From assembly GCA_946409855.1 (NCBI GenBank), contig CAMJXZ010000043.1, positions 1-14,673 of the forward strand: a stretch of 14,673 bases of DNA. The letters run 5' to 3'. Position numbers and translations under genes: made by a program. The DNA is from an uncultured Clostridia bacterium. GTDB lineage: Bacteria; Bacillota; Clostridia; Christensenellales; Aristaeellaceae. Of the stretch, positions 6,631 to 14,187 are shown in pieces. The stretch's first letter is position 1; the number at the start of each line of letters is the position of its first letter. The notes below the pieces were generated by a model that saw only the letters and a program-made list of their open reading frames with translations, was not told where the DNA came from and made no database searches.

Positions 6631-7596
6631 ATGGATGTTGATATTCTGCTCGGACTGCAGGCGTTCCGGAACGGAAGCGGAGCGATTCTTGCGGAGTTCC
6701 TCTCCAAGATGACCTTTTTGGGCGAGCTCAATACCGCCCTGGTGATCATGGGGGCCATTTACTGGGGCATCAGCAAGGATATGGGCGCGTACCTGATGAT
6801 GGGCTGGAGCGGGAACCGCCTGGTCAACGGCGTGCTGAAGGTGACGTTCTGCGCCTACCGGCCCTGGATCCGGGACGCGCGCATCATCCCCTACGGCACC
6901 AGCATGACCACGGCCACGGGGTATTCCTTTCCCAGCGGCCACTCCATGAACGCGTCTTCGGTGTACGGCGGCGGGATGGTGCGCAGGGACATGCCCGCGG
7001 CGCTCCGCGTGACCCTGGGGCTGATCCTGGTCCTGGTGGCGTTCAGCCGGCTTTTCCTGGGCGTCCATACGCCGCAGGACGTGCTGGTCGGCATCGCCGC
7101 GGGGTGCCTGGTCATGTGGCTGACCGTCCGGCTGATGCGGTGGGTCGAAGCCCATCCGGAAAAGGACTGGGTGGTGGTCTGCGCGGGCCTCGCGCTGGCC
7201 ACGGGCGTCGCGCTGTACGCGGGCCTCAAGCCCTACCCGGCGGATTATGACGCGGAAGGGAAGCTGATCGTGGACGGCGCGAAAATGGCCAACGATACCT
7301 TCAAGGGGATCGGGTGGTGCGCGGCCTTCCTGATCGGCTGGATCCTGGAAAGGCGCTTTGTCAGGTTCTCGACGGATATTCCCATGGTGATGAAGGTGAC
7401 GCGGATCACGGTGTGCCTGCTGTGCTATTATGCCGTCAGTTTCATTCTCGTCCCGCTGGTCAAAGGGTGGATCGGCGGGCCGGCCGGGACGATGGTATCC
7501 TGCTTTGTGCAGATGTTCTGTGTGTCCTTTGTTTTCCCCTGGTGCTTTACACTCATCGAAAAAGCCCGCGAAAAACGGGCCGCCGTACCGGCCTGA
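6631..7596 (+). CDS. PAP2-family membrane phosphatase
   Basis: Predicted integral membrane phosphatase of the PAP2/acid phosphatase superfamily, probably removing phosphate from lipids such as phosphatidic acid or undecaprenyl diphosphate. All three signature motifs are present: K70-x6-R77-P78, PSGHS at 101-105 (H104 as proton donor) and SR(139-140)-x5-H146-x3-D150 (H146 as nucleophile). The 321-residue protein has hydrophobic segments around 33-48, 122-142, 149-168, 184-202 and several in the C-terminal 100 residues, so the fold is longer than the minimal PAP2 unit. SD GAGG (6620-6623) is 7 nt before the ATG. It lies 50 nt after the yjcQ-like gene, probably in one operon, and ends before the hairpin at 7650. 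Which lipid is used cannot be told from the sequence. Confidence 0.93.
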   Translation: MDVDILLGLQAFRNGSGAILAEFLSKMTFLGELNTALVIMGAIYWGISKDMGAYLMMGWSGNRLVNGVLKVTFCAYRPWIRDARIIPYGTSMTTATGYSFPSGHSMNASSVYGGGMVRRDMPAALRVTLGLILVLVAFSRLFLGVHTPQDVLVGIAAGCLVMWLTVRLMRWVEAHPEKDWVVVCAGLALATGVALYAGLKPYPADYDAEGKLIVDGAKMANDTFKGIGWCAAFLIGWILERRFVRFSTDIPMVMKVTRITVCLLCYYAVSFILVPLVKGWIGGPAGTMVSCFVQMFCVSFVFPWCFTLIEKAREKRAAVPA

Positions 7597-7649
7597 ACCG
7601 GGAACGGAGGAATCGTCTGATCCGGTCAAACCATTTTTATCCTACGCGC

Positions 7650-7686
7650 AAAGGGGCTGCCGCAGAAAAAATGCGGCAGCCCCTTT
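7650..7686. terminator. Bidirectional terminator between convergent genes
   Basis: A perfect 15-bp stem (7650-7664 with 7672-7686) closes a GAAAAAA loop. The arms end in AAA and TTT, giving a short U-run in either direction. It lies 53 nt after the PAP2 stop and 18 nt after the metallophosphoesterase stop on the other strand, so it suits both converging transcripts. Confidence 0.8.
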
Positions 7687-7704
7687 GATACAGGGAAAAG
7701 CCGG

Positions 7705-8865
7705 TCACTCCCCGGCCTGCGCGGGGTGCTTCCGCGACGAAGGGACGATGATCTGCCGGGCGTCCTCCGGGCAGTTTTCCAGCAGGTTCAGCATCCATGC
7801 CTTGACGACGGTGCGGGTTTCGATCTCCCGCCATTTGCGGCAGTTTTCGTCCGCCAGGAGGGCGGCGCTCTTTTCGGGCGTCATTTCGCCGCCGGCGAAA
7901 AGCATGTAGGCGGAAACGAACCATTCGACGGCTTCCTCGTCGCCGGCGTAAGGCGTTTCGGTCAGGGTGCCCCGGGCCATGCTGCGGCCCATTTCCCGGG
8001 CGCTTTCCCGGAGGGCCAGATAAACCGGAGAATCAGGATCATAGATCGATTCCACGGCCCAGAAAAAGCCGTCCCCTTTCCGTTCCAGGCTCCCCGCCCA
8101 TCCCGGATAGGCCTGGGGCCTGCCCACCGTGATCTGCCGGAGCCCGTCCTGACGCACCGCGGCGAACCCGTGGTCGTGGCCGCATAGATACAGGCCGACG
8201 CCGTACGTCCGGAGCAGCCGGCTCAAGGCGTCGGCGCCGGGAGTGCGCTCGTTCCGCTCCCCGCGCAGGATGGGATGATGACCGCAGGCCAGCACCGGCG
8301 TCCCGTCCGGAAGCTTCTCCAGCACGTCCTGAAGCCAGTGAAGCGTCTCTTCGCTGATGCCGCCGTTTGCTTCCGCCAGATAGGAATCGGCGGCTTTGTT
8401 GGTATCCAGCAGCAGCAGGCAGGTGCCGCCGGCCGTCATGACGGCGCAGCCGGCCGAGGCGGCATCCCGGCTGAAAGCCTGCGCCCAGCCGTACGCCCGG
8501 TATTGGGCCCGGAATTCCTCCGGCCCAAAGCGCGCGCCGTAGTCGTGGTTCCCTGGGATGATGTACACGGCCGCCCCGGTCCGCCGCCTGATTTCATCCG
8601 CCCATTCAAGGACCAGGCGGTGTTCCTCTGCGTGGGTGTTGTTGGTATTGTCCCCCAGCAGCAGCACCGCGTCTTTTCCCCGGGCGGCCAGGATCACCGC
8701 CTCCATCGCGGCTTCGTGGTCCTGTGTTTCTTTGGTGAGGTGCGCATCGGAAATCACCAGGAAGCGTTCCGGCGCCGGAACCTCTTCCCCGGGCGCCGCA
8801 CCGGCAAAGGCCGTCCAAGCCAGCGCGAGCGCGGCCAGGAACAGGGAAAACCACTTTCTCATCAT
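7705..8865 (-). CDS. Secreted calcineurin-like metallophosphoesterase
   Basis: Predicted exported metal-dependent phosphoesterase. The 386-residue protein has a signal peptide (MMRKWFSLFLAALALAW..., cleavage near residues 22-24). All metal-binding motifs of the family are in order: D40-x-H42 (SDAHLT), GDN at 71-73, GNHD at 105-108, GHH (H196, H197) and GHDH at 229-232. The catalytic domain spans about 33-250; the last 130 residues are helical and charged and I do not recognise them. AGGA (8873-8876) lies 7 nt before the ATG at 8865; a second ATG directly follows. The gene is monocistronic between a promoter at 8971-8999 and the terminator at 7650-7686. Its substrate (nucleotide, phospholipid or cell-wall polymer) cannot be decided from sequence. 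Confidence 0.92.
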   Translation of the reverse strand: MMRKWFSLFLAALALAWTAFAGAAPGEEVPAPERFLVISDAHLTKETQDHEAAMEAVILAARGKDAVLLLGDNTNNTHAEEHRLVLEWADEIRRRTGAAVYIIPGNHDYGARFGPEEFRAQYRAYGWAQAFSRDAASAGCAVMTAGGTCLLLLDTNKAADSYLAEANGGISEETLHWLQDVLEKLPDGTPVLACGHHPILRGERNERTPGADALSRLLRTYGVGLYLCGHDHGFAAVRQDGLRQITVGRPQAYPGWAGSLERKGDGFFWAVESIYDPDSPVYLALRESAREMGRSMARGTLTETPYAGDEEAVEWFVSAYMLFAGGEMTPEKSAALLADENCRKWREIETRTVVKAWMLNLLENCPEDARQIIVPSSRKHPAQAGE

Positions 8866-8970
8866 GGAGCCGTCCTACTTTCCTCCCGATTGCCGGTGAA
8901 CCCCGGCGCCTTCAGCGGTTTTCGGTTCTTCCGCTGTGGCGTCCCGGGTGAAAACATCTGAAGCGACAGC

Positions 8971-8999
8971 AGTATAGCATGTTTTTTCATTTCCGGCAA
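8971..8999 (-). promoter_or_regulatory. SigA-type promoter of metallophosphoesterase gene
   Basis: Read on the - strand: TTGCCG (8994-8999), a 17-bp spacer and TATACT (8971-8976), with TGC just before the -10 as an extended element. Start of transcription is near 8964, leaving a GC-rich leader of about 100 nt. Confidence 0.7.
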
Positions 9000-9053
9000 C
9001 CGGTGTATGCGCTTTGGCGGACAGGAGGCGGGTCAGCTGCCGGAAACAGCAAT

Positions 9054-9089
9054 GTCCCCGGCCCAGTCTGTCTGACCGGGGCCGGGGAC
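9054..9089 (-). terminator. Probable terminator after beta-helix protein gene
   Basis: A perfect 11-bp GC-rich stem (GTCCCCGGCCC at 9054-9064, GGGCCGGGGAC at 9079-9089) with a 14-nt loop lies 23 nt past the stop of the beta-helix gene. On the - strand it is followed by ATTGCTGTTT, a poor U-tract, so termination may be partial. Confidence 0.55.
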
Positions 9090-9112
9090 GGAATATGAAT
9101 TTGGATGTATCG

Positions 9113-10564
9113 TCAGTTCACCTTTACGCCGTTCACGTACAGCGAATAGCCGTTGCCGATGACCTGGGCAAGATCGCCCTCCAGGGAGGTGATGTACGTA
9201 TCCGCCGTCAGCGTCCAGGTGCTGGTGCCGTCCAGGATCACATGGACCTCTCCGACGGTTTCGGAAACCGCGGCGCCCTTCGCGTTCACGATTTCCCCGC
9301 TGAAGGTTCCCTCATAGGAGGAACCGTTCCGCAGCGTCATCGTCAGGGCGGAATTGCTGCCCACCAGGATCGTCCCGCGCAGCGCCTGCCCGTCCGCGTC
9401 CAGCTCCGCGATGTTGGAAGCGCCGTGCCAGCCGTCGTCGCAGACGGAAAGGAGCACGCCACTGCCCTCGTTCACCAGGTTCACATGGGACAGGGTGATG
9501 ACCGCGTGGGTGTTGGTCACATGGAACATGTGCCCGGACAGGCTTGTGAGGGTGCCGCCGGTCATGGTGAAATGGGACTCGCCGCTGTCCGCGTCGCCGG
9601 ACATGGACTGGTAGATCATAATGGTGTCCAGGAAGGTGGCGTTGCCGTTCATGGCGGTGTTGCAGGCGGTCAGGTCGCAGTCGGTCAGGGTGATGCTGTT
9701 CTTTCCCTCAATGCATACGCCTTCGGACAGGTTGGAGACCAGGGCGGCGTTTTTGACGGTAATGTCCGCGGTAGAGTAGATGGCCGGGGATCCCAGGCCG
9801 TTCGTGGTATAGGTGCCGCTGTCCACAACCACCGTGCCGCCGCCGCGGTCCGTGCGGATGGCGGCGGAGGACCGGCCGGAGGTCGTCACGGTCAGATTGC
9901 TGGCCTGGGTGACGCCGCCGCCGGTGGTCATGATGCCGCCGGAGCCGTTCCCCGTGGTGGTGATGACGGTATCGCTGATTACGACGGTGGTGCCGTCGCC
10001 GGCCGCGCCGTTCCGGCCGCTGTTCCCGCCGTAGGAGAAGACGCCGTTGGCGCCGTCTGCGTCAGACGTGATTGTGCCGCCGGTGATCGTGGCGGACGCG
10101 CCGCCCATCACCAGCAGGGCCGCGTTCAGGCCGTAGAAATTGCAGTTGTCGCCGCCGTCGGAATCGCCGGTCTTGGTGACGGTGGGGTTCAGAATGGTGA
10201 CAGCGTCCTCGGTGTTCACGATCAGCGCGCATTCATCGGCTGTTCCGGACGTCCAGGTCTGATCGGCGAGCTCCGCCGCTTCGGTGATTTCGGCGGCCGC
10301 GGCATATTCAAAGGAAGCGCTTCTGCCTCCGGGCGGGGTGCCGCCGCCAAAGCCGCCGCCGTGGCCTGGGGCGCCGTCCGGGGGCGGGCCCATGCCTTCC
10401 GGCCCGCCGGGGAAGCCGCCTTCGGGCGGTTCGGGCGGCGTCCCGTCCGGGGCGTGGGTACCCGGCTGGGACGGCATATCTTCGTCAGCGGTTTCCGCGA
10501 ACGCGTTCAGCGCACCGCACGCGGCCAGCGTGACGGCGAGCATCAAAGCAATAATTTTTTTCAT
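9113..10564 (-). CDS. Secreted beta-helix surface protein with Gly/Pro-rich linker
   Basis: Function unknown; the layout suggests an exported surface or adhesin-like protein. The 483 residues begin with a signal peptide; LAAC at 13-16 could be a lipobox, while AFA at 21-23 fits signal peptidase I. Residues about 34-81 are a low-complexity Gly/Pro-rich linker with repeats like PPEPPEGGFPGGPEG, of the kind that spans a cell wall. The rest (about 100-483) consists of short strand-turn repeats rich in Thr, Gly, Asn and Asp (GGTITS, TGNGSGG), typical of a right-handed parallel beta-helix. No sorting signal such as LPxTG and no catalytic residues are seen at the C-terminus. GGAGGTG (10572-10578) lies 7 nt upstream of the ATG. 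The opposite strand is open over the same span, but this frame has the SD and signal peptide. It may bind glycans or act as a filler stalk. Confidence 0.85.
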   Translation of the reverse strand: MKKIIALMLAVTLAACGALNAFAETADEDMPSQPGTHAPDGTPPEPPEGGFPGGPEGMGPPPDGAPGHGGGFGGGTPPGGRSASFEYAAAAEITEAAELADQTWTSGTADECALIVNTEDAVTILNPTVTKTGDSDGGDNCNFYGLNAALLVMGGASATITGGTITSDADGANGVFSYGGNSGRNGAAGDGTTVVISDTVITTTGNGSGGIMTTGGGVTQASNLTVTTSGRSSAAIRTDRGGGTVVVDSGTYTTNGLGSPAIYSTADITVKNAALVSNLSEGVCIEGKNSITLTDCDLTACNTAMNGNATFLDTIMIYQSMSGDADSGESHFTMTGGTLTSLSGHMFHVTNTHAVITLSHVNLVNEGSGVLLSVCDDGWHGASNIAELDADGQALRGTILVGSNSALTMTLRNGSSYEGTFSGEIVNAKGAAVSETVGEVHVILDGTSTWTLTADTYITSLEGDLAQVIGNGYSLYVNGVKVN

Positions 10565-10663
10565 TCTGATTCACCTCCGGTTTTTTGCCGGCGGGGGAAC
10601 GGCCTTCGGGGTGATTTTCCCATCCCGAACGAAAAAGTCTTCCTTTCCGCAGCCGGCGAGGCC

Positions 10664-10669
10664 AGTATA
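10664..10669 (-). promoter_or_regulatory. Likely -10 box of beta-helix protein gene
   Basis: Read on the - strand, TATACT (10664-10669) lies about 100 nt before the start codon in an AT-rich stretch. No good -35 box stands 16-18 bp upstream (AGTTTA is the best at 17), so an activator may be needed. A small inverted repeat, AATGT-CAT-ACATT (10698-10710), lies just beyond the -35 position and could be an operator. Confidence 0.45.
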
Positions 10670-10743
10670 AGGGAGACAGATTGAAATAAACTTGAAAAAT
10701 GTCATACATTCCGGATTGGCCGCAAGAAACACCTGTTCCCTCT

Positions 10744-11856
10744 TTATTCCAGCATTTCGGCGCCCTGTTTCAGGTGGTTCACGATGGGCAGGTGCTGCGG
10801 GCAGGCGCGCTCGCACTGGCGGCAGGCGATGCAGTCCGAAGCCCGGTGGCCCGGCGCGGCGGCCTGGGCGTAGGCGGCTTTGGCTTCCGCCAGCTGCCCG
10901 TTGCCCAGCTGCTTGTTCATGGCGGCGAAAATATCCGGGATGGGGATCTGCCTGGGGCATCCTTCCGTGCAGTAATGGCAGGCGGTGCAGGGAATGGCGG
11001 AGGAACGGCCCAGGATGTGCTGGGCCTGCCGGATGATTTCCTGCTCTTCCTCATTGAGCGGCTGGAAACGGCGCATGTAGGACAGGTTGTCCTCCATCTG
11101 CGCGATGTTGGACATGCCGGACAGAACCGTGATGATGCCGTCCAGGGAGGCGGCGAAGCGGATCGCCCAGGAGGCGCAGGACATGTCGGGATGGTAGGCC
11201 TGGAACAGCTGTTTTACCTTGTTGGGCGGGTTGGCCAGGGTGCCGCCCTTGACGGGTTCCATGACCGTGATGGGCACACCGTGCTTCCGGGCCACCTCGT
11301 AATTTGCCCGGGAGGTGACGGAGGGATTTTCCCAGTCGGCATAGTTGATCTGCAGCTGGATGAAATCCACCTCCGGGTGGTCCGTCAGCAGCCTGTCCAG
11401 CAGCTCCGGCCCCGCGTGAAAGGAGAAACCCGCGTGCCGGATCAGCCCTTTGGCCTTCTGTTCCTGCACAAAGTCCCACAGATGGAATTTGTCGTACCTG
11501 GTATAGTTGCTTTCCATCAGGGCGTGCAGCAGGTAATAATCGAAATACCCGGCGCCCGTGCGTTCCAGGCTGGTCTGGAACTGCTTTTTGGCGGCGTTTT
11601 CCGTGAGCGCCAGCAGGGCGTTGACCTTGGTCGCCAGGGTGTATTGTTCCCTTGGATAACGGTCCACCAGGGCTTTTTTGATGGACGCTTCCGAGCCCGG
11701 GTAGATGAAGGCAGTATCAAAATAGGTAAATCCCGCTTTCAGGAACAGGTCCACCATCTTTTTGACTTGTTCCACATCGGTGCTCAGGGCTTTCCTGGGC
11801 AGGCGCATCAGGCCAAACCCCAGCTTGGGTACGTCTTTCCAGAACTCGTCCGGCAT
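10744..11856 (-). CDS. Aldo/keto reductase with two C-terminal 4Fe-4S motifs
   Basis: Predicted cytosolic oxidoreductase. The 370-residue protein has an AKR (beta/alpha)8 barrel at about 1-280 with the usual tetrad D47, Y52, K77 and H111. A ferredoxin-like tail follows with two complete motifs, C290-x2-C293-x2-C296-x3-C300-P and C342-x2-C345-x2-C348-x3-C352-P. This fused architecture is widespread in anaerobic Clostridia and is annotated as aldo/keto reductase; physiological substrates are generally unknown. The clusters suggest electron exchange with ferredoxin rather than a purely NADPH-driven reaction, but that is inference. SD GGAGGAG (11862-11868) is 5 nt before the ATG. It is separated from the upstream lacI gene by a terminator hairpin, so it is probably its own unit. 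No terminator is seen in the 180 nt after it. Confidence 0.93.
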   Translation of the reverse strand: MPDEFWKDVPKLGFGLMRLPRKALSTDVEQVKKMVDLFLKAGFTYFDTAFIYPGSEASIKKALVDRYPREQYTLATKVNALLALTENAAKKQFQTSLERTGAGYFDYYLLHALMESNYTRYDKFHLWDFVQEQKAKGLIRHAGFSFHAGPELLDRLLTDHPEVDFIQLQINYADWENPSVTSRANYEVARKHGVPITVMEPVKGGTLANPPNKVKQLFQAYHPDMSCASWAIRFAASLDGIITVLSGMSNIAQMEDNLSYMRRFQPLNEEEQEIIRQAQHILGRSSAIPCTACHYCTEGCPRQIPIPDIFAAMNKQLGNGQLAEAKAAYAQAAAPGHRASDCIACRQCERACPQHLPIVNHLKQGAEMLE

Positions 11857-11874
11857 GCGTTCTCCTCCGTTTTT

Positions 11875-11880
11875 ATTATA
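11875..11880 (-). promoter_or_regulatory. Possible -10 box of aldo/keto reductase gene
   Basis: TATAAT on the - strand matches the consensus exactly, but the best -35 at 17 bp (TTTCCG, 11898-11903) is weak. The implied start of transcription falls on the SD site, leaving almost no leader. It may be a real promoter with a very short leader, or chance; an operator-like near-palindrome overlaps the -35 position. Confidence 0.3.
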
Positions 11881-11891
11881 TTCAGATGGGC

Positions 11892-11947
11892 AAAAACCGG
11901 AAACGCGTCCGGATTTCCGGGGGGAAAATCCGAAAGCGTTCCCGGTT
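11892..11947 (-). terminator. Terminator after lacI-family gene
   Basis: The arms AACCGGAAACGC (11895-11906) and GCGTTCCCGGTT (11936-11947) pair with one mismatch, and an inner stem CGGATTT/AAATCCG extends the hairpin. On the - strand it is followed by GGTTTTTG, a fair U-tract. It starts 3 nt after the lacI stop codon and ends the permease-epimerase-lacI operon. Confidence 0.75.
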
Positions 11948-11949
11948 GA

Positions 11950-12951
11950 TCAGTCTTCTCTGCGCATTTCCGACCGGCGGTAGACGGGCTGCCCGCCCAC
12001 CACCATGCGGCCGAAGGGCTTGCGGGAGCCGGAACAGCGCTCGGTGACGGCCTTGACCGCCAGCTCGATCATGCCGTCCGTGTCCACATGGAAGGTGCTC
12101 AGGGGGACATCCGTGGGCGCCGCGTCGGTGAAATCGTCAAACCCGGTGACGGAAACATCCTCCGGCACCCGCAGGCCCCGCTGCCGCAGGGCGGAGATCA
12201 GCCTGCTGGCCACCACGTCGCAGTTGCAGACGAAGGCAGTGGGCAGCTTTTCGGGCAGTTTCAGGGGGATCAGGTTGTTCCGGCCGTCCCGGTCGCTGAT
12301 GATCCATGCCCGTTCCAGGGGCAGGTCGTGCAGCAGCATCGCCCGGTAATACCCAAGGAAACGGTCCATGATGCTGCTGGTGGCGCGCGCGTTCCCCACA
12401 AAGCCGATGTCCCGGTGGCCGTTTTTGATCAGGTGGCTGGTGAGCCGGTAGCAGCCGTAGGTGTTATCGCCCACCACCGCGTCCGCGCTGCCCTGCTCAT
12501 CGTAAAAGTCCAGGAATACGATGGGGGTACCCGCCCCGGAAATCATGCGGTAGTATTCTTTGCTGGGCTGGCCCAGGAGGATCAGCCCGTCCACATGGCG
12601 CGCGTCGATCAGGTGCGGCAGGCGCAGGGCGGCCTCGTCCGCTTCGTTCAGAAGCTCCAGCAGGCCAAAGTGCCCGTCCCCGCTCAGCCGGGTGATCAGC
12701 TTCCTGTACAGGACGGAATAGAAGGAATTGGGCTCAAAATACGCTTCCGGGATCAGGATGCCGATGTCCAGCTGCGACCGCAGCCGGAGGGTATCCGCGT
12801 CGGGGTACTGGTAGTGCAGCTCCTCCGCGATCTGAAGGATCCTGCTGCGCACCTCGCCGCTCATGCCCGGCTTGCCCGCCAGGGCTTTGGAAACGGTGAC
12901 GGCGCTGACGCCTGCCGCCTTCCCGATATCCCGCATGGTCACTTTTTTCAT
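11950..12951 (-). CDS. LacI-family transcriptional regulator
   Basis: Predicted sugar-responsive DNA-binding regulator, likely controlling the operon in which it is the last gene. The 333-residue protein has the normal family layout. The N-terminal helix-turn-helix at about 5-24 reads TMRDIGKAAGVSAVTVSKAL, with a hinge helix region at about 48-58. A periplasmic-binding-protein-like sensor domain follows (about 60-330), with typical segments GLILLG, GHRDIGFVGN and VSVTGFDDF. The ATG at 12951 has only a weak SD (GGGTG at 8-12 nt), so expression may depend on translation of the upstream epimerase gene, 52 nt away. A symmetrical hairpin (12970-12999) lies in that gap. The inducer is probably the transported sugar or its epimer, but nothing in the sequence fixes it. 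Self-regulation is plausible; its operator is expected upstream of the permease, outside this window. Confidence 0.93.
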   Translation of the reverse strand: MKKVTMRDIGKAAGVSAVTVSKALAGKPGMSGEVRSRILQIAEELHYQYPDADTLRLRSQLDIGILIPEAYFEPNSFYSVLYRKLITRLSGDGHFGLLELLNEADEAALRLPHLIDARHVDGLILLGQPSKEYYRMISGAGTPIVFLDFYDEQGSADAVVGDNTYGCYRLTSHLIKNGHRDIGFVGNARATSSIMDRFLGYYRAMLLHDLPLERAWIISDRDGRNNLIPLKLPEKLPTAFVCNCDVVASRLISALRQRGLRVPEDVSVTGFDDFTDAAPTDVPLSTFHVDTDGMIELAVKAVTERCSGSRKPFGRMVVGGQPVYRRSEMRRED

Positions 12952-12969
12952 TGCCGCACCCGGTTTCCC

Positions 12970-12999
12970 AAGCCAGACCGCCTTTGGGCGGAAAGGCTT
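12970..12999. other. Intercistronic hairpin between epimerase and lacI
   Basis: AAGCC/GGCTT (12970-12974, 12995-12999) and CCGCC/GGCGG (12978-12982, 12987-12991) form two stacked stems separated by a 3x3 internal loop with a TTTG loop on top. On the - strand no U-tract follows, so it is unlikely to be a strong terminator. It may mark RNA processing or set the lower expression of lacI. Confidence 0.45.
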
Positions 13000-13003
13000 T
13001 GTT

Positions 13004-14167
13004 TTATACTGTCAGTTCTGTCTGCATCAGCCGCAGGCACATCCTGCCGTTGTGGTAGGGGCATTTCCATTCTTCCACCATGGGCCGCCAGGTCAGCTCG
13101 CCGTTTTCGTACACCGACCAGTACCATTCGCCCGCGGGCCTTTTGTCCACAATCAGGCGCCGGATGGCGTCCCACTGCACCCGCAGATCGTCCAGCCAGG
13201 AGGTTTCCCCGGTCAGGCAGGCGGCGTTGGCGAACCCCAGCATGGTTTCCGCCTGCACCCACCAGACGCGCAGCTCGTCGGTTTTGCCGTCCACCCACTC
13301 GTTTTTAAGTCCGTGATCGGTGAACGCCCGCTTTCGGACGCTCCGGGCCAGGTCCAGGCACATGTCCCGGTAGGACGCCTGCTCCGCCTGCGGCAGGAGC
13401 GCGGTGACGGAATCCCAGAGGAGCCAGCTGGCTTCGATGTCGTGGCCGTAGGACTGCATGTTCAGCAGGGAATGAAAATCCATGTCAAAAAAAACGTCCA
13501 ATCTGTGTTCGGGCCTATTATATATCGTATGCAGGAAGCACGCAAGGGCCTGCGCCCCTTTTGCCCTGAGGCCTTCGTCGGACCGGGCCCGGTACAGTTC
13601 CGTGTACCCTTCCAGCACATGGAGCAGCGTGTTCATGGTCCGGCCCGCCATAACCCCGTTTTCGCTGAGCTTTTCGTTGCTTTCCGGGGAAAAGTCCGCC
13701 CGGTACGCTTCGCCGTATCCGCCCGCGTCCCGGCATTTTTCTTCGATCAGCCGGTACAGGGCGGCGGCCTTGTCCAGCGCCTCCTGTCTGCCGGTCAGGC
13801 GGTAGTATGCGGCCAGCCCGTAGATGGCGAAGGCCTGGCAGTAGGTGTGCTTGGTGGTGTCCGCCGGCCGGCCGTCGTGATGCACGCTCCAGTAGACGCC
13901 GCCGTTTTCTTTGTCCTCAAAGCGCTGCAGAAAATCGTAGGCACGGTCGGCATAGGGGCGCAGCGCGTCGTCCCTGAGCACCCGGGCGGCGGTGGAAAAC
14001 GTCCACAGGATGCGGCTGTGCAGGATGCAGCCCTTGTCCGCGTCCTTTTTTACGTTCAGTTCCTTGTCCACATAGCCGTAAAACCCGCCGTATGTTTCGT
14101 CGGCCAGTCGTTCCCAGAAGGGCAGGATTTTTTCCGTCAGGTGGGCTCTCATCTCATCTTTCAGCAT
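13004..14167 (-). CDS. Cellobiose 2-epimerase (AGE family)
   Basis: Predicted cytosolic enzyme epimerising cellobiose at C2 of the reducing glucose, giving beta-1,4-glucosyl-mannose. The 387-residue protein is the usual length for the (alpha/alpha)6 barrel of the acylglucosamine/cellobiose epimerase family. Visible landmarks match characterised cellobiose epimerases: R52 in HSRILW, H183, H242 in YGHDIEASWLL, WWVQAE at 302-307 and H372 in EWKCPYHNGRM. The GHDIEASWLL and CPYHNGRM segments favour cellobiose epimerase over N-acylglucosamine 2-epimerase. SD GGGAGG (14177-14182) lies 9 nt before the ATG. It follows the ABC permease by 20 nt and precedes lacI by 52 nt, so it belongs to a sugar uptake operon. 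In known mannan pathways its product is split by a mannosylglucose phosphorylase; that gene is not in this window. Confidence 0.9.
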   Translation of the reverse strand: MLKDEMRAHLTEKILPFWERLADETYGGFYGYVDKELNVKKDADKGCILHSRILWTFSTAARVLRDDALRPYADRAYDFLQRFEDKENGGVYWSVHHDGRPADTTKHTYCQAFAIYGLAAYYRLTGRQEALDKAAALYRLIEEKCRDAGGYGEAYRADFSPESNEKLSENGVMAGRTMNTLLHVLEGYTELYRARSDEGLRAKGAQALACFLHTIYNRPEHRLDVFFDMDFHSLLNMQSYGHDIEASWLLWDSVTALLPQAEQASYRDMCLDLARSVRKRAFTDHGLKNEWVDGKTDELRVWWVQAETMLGFANAACLTGETSWLDDLRVQWDAIRRLIVDKRPAGEWYWSVYENGELTWRPMVEEWKCPYHNGRMCLRLMQTELTV

Positions 14168-14187
14168 GTTCCGTTTCCTCCCGCTTG

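Noticed and set aside
9014..10684. 556-codon + strand frame longer than the beta-helix gene it faces
   Set aside because: The - strand frame has GGAGGTG at ideal spacing and a signal peptide. The + frame has neither, and its composition is an antisense image.
10699..11949. 416-codon + strand frame opposite the aldo/keto reductase
   Set aside because: The - strand carries all AKR tetrad residues and two ferredoxin motifs; the + frame has no start signal or family match.
13003..13008. TATAAA on the - strand as a separate lacI promoter
   Set aside because: It overlaps the epimerase stop codon and has no plausible -35 box (GCTGAT at 17 bp).
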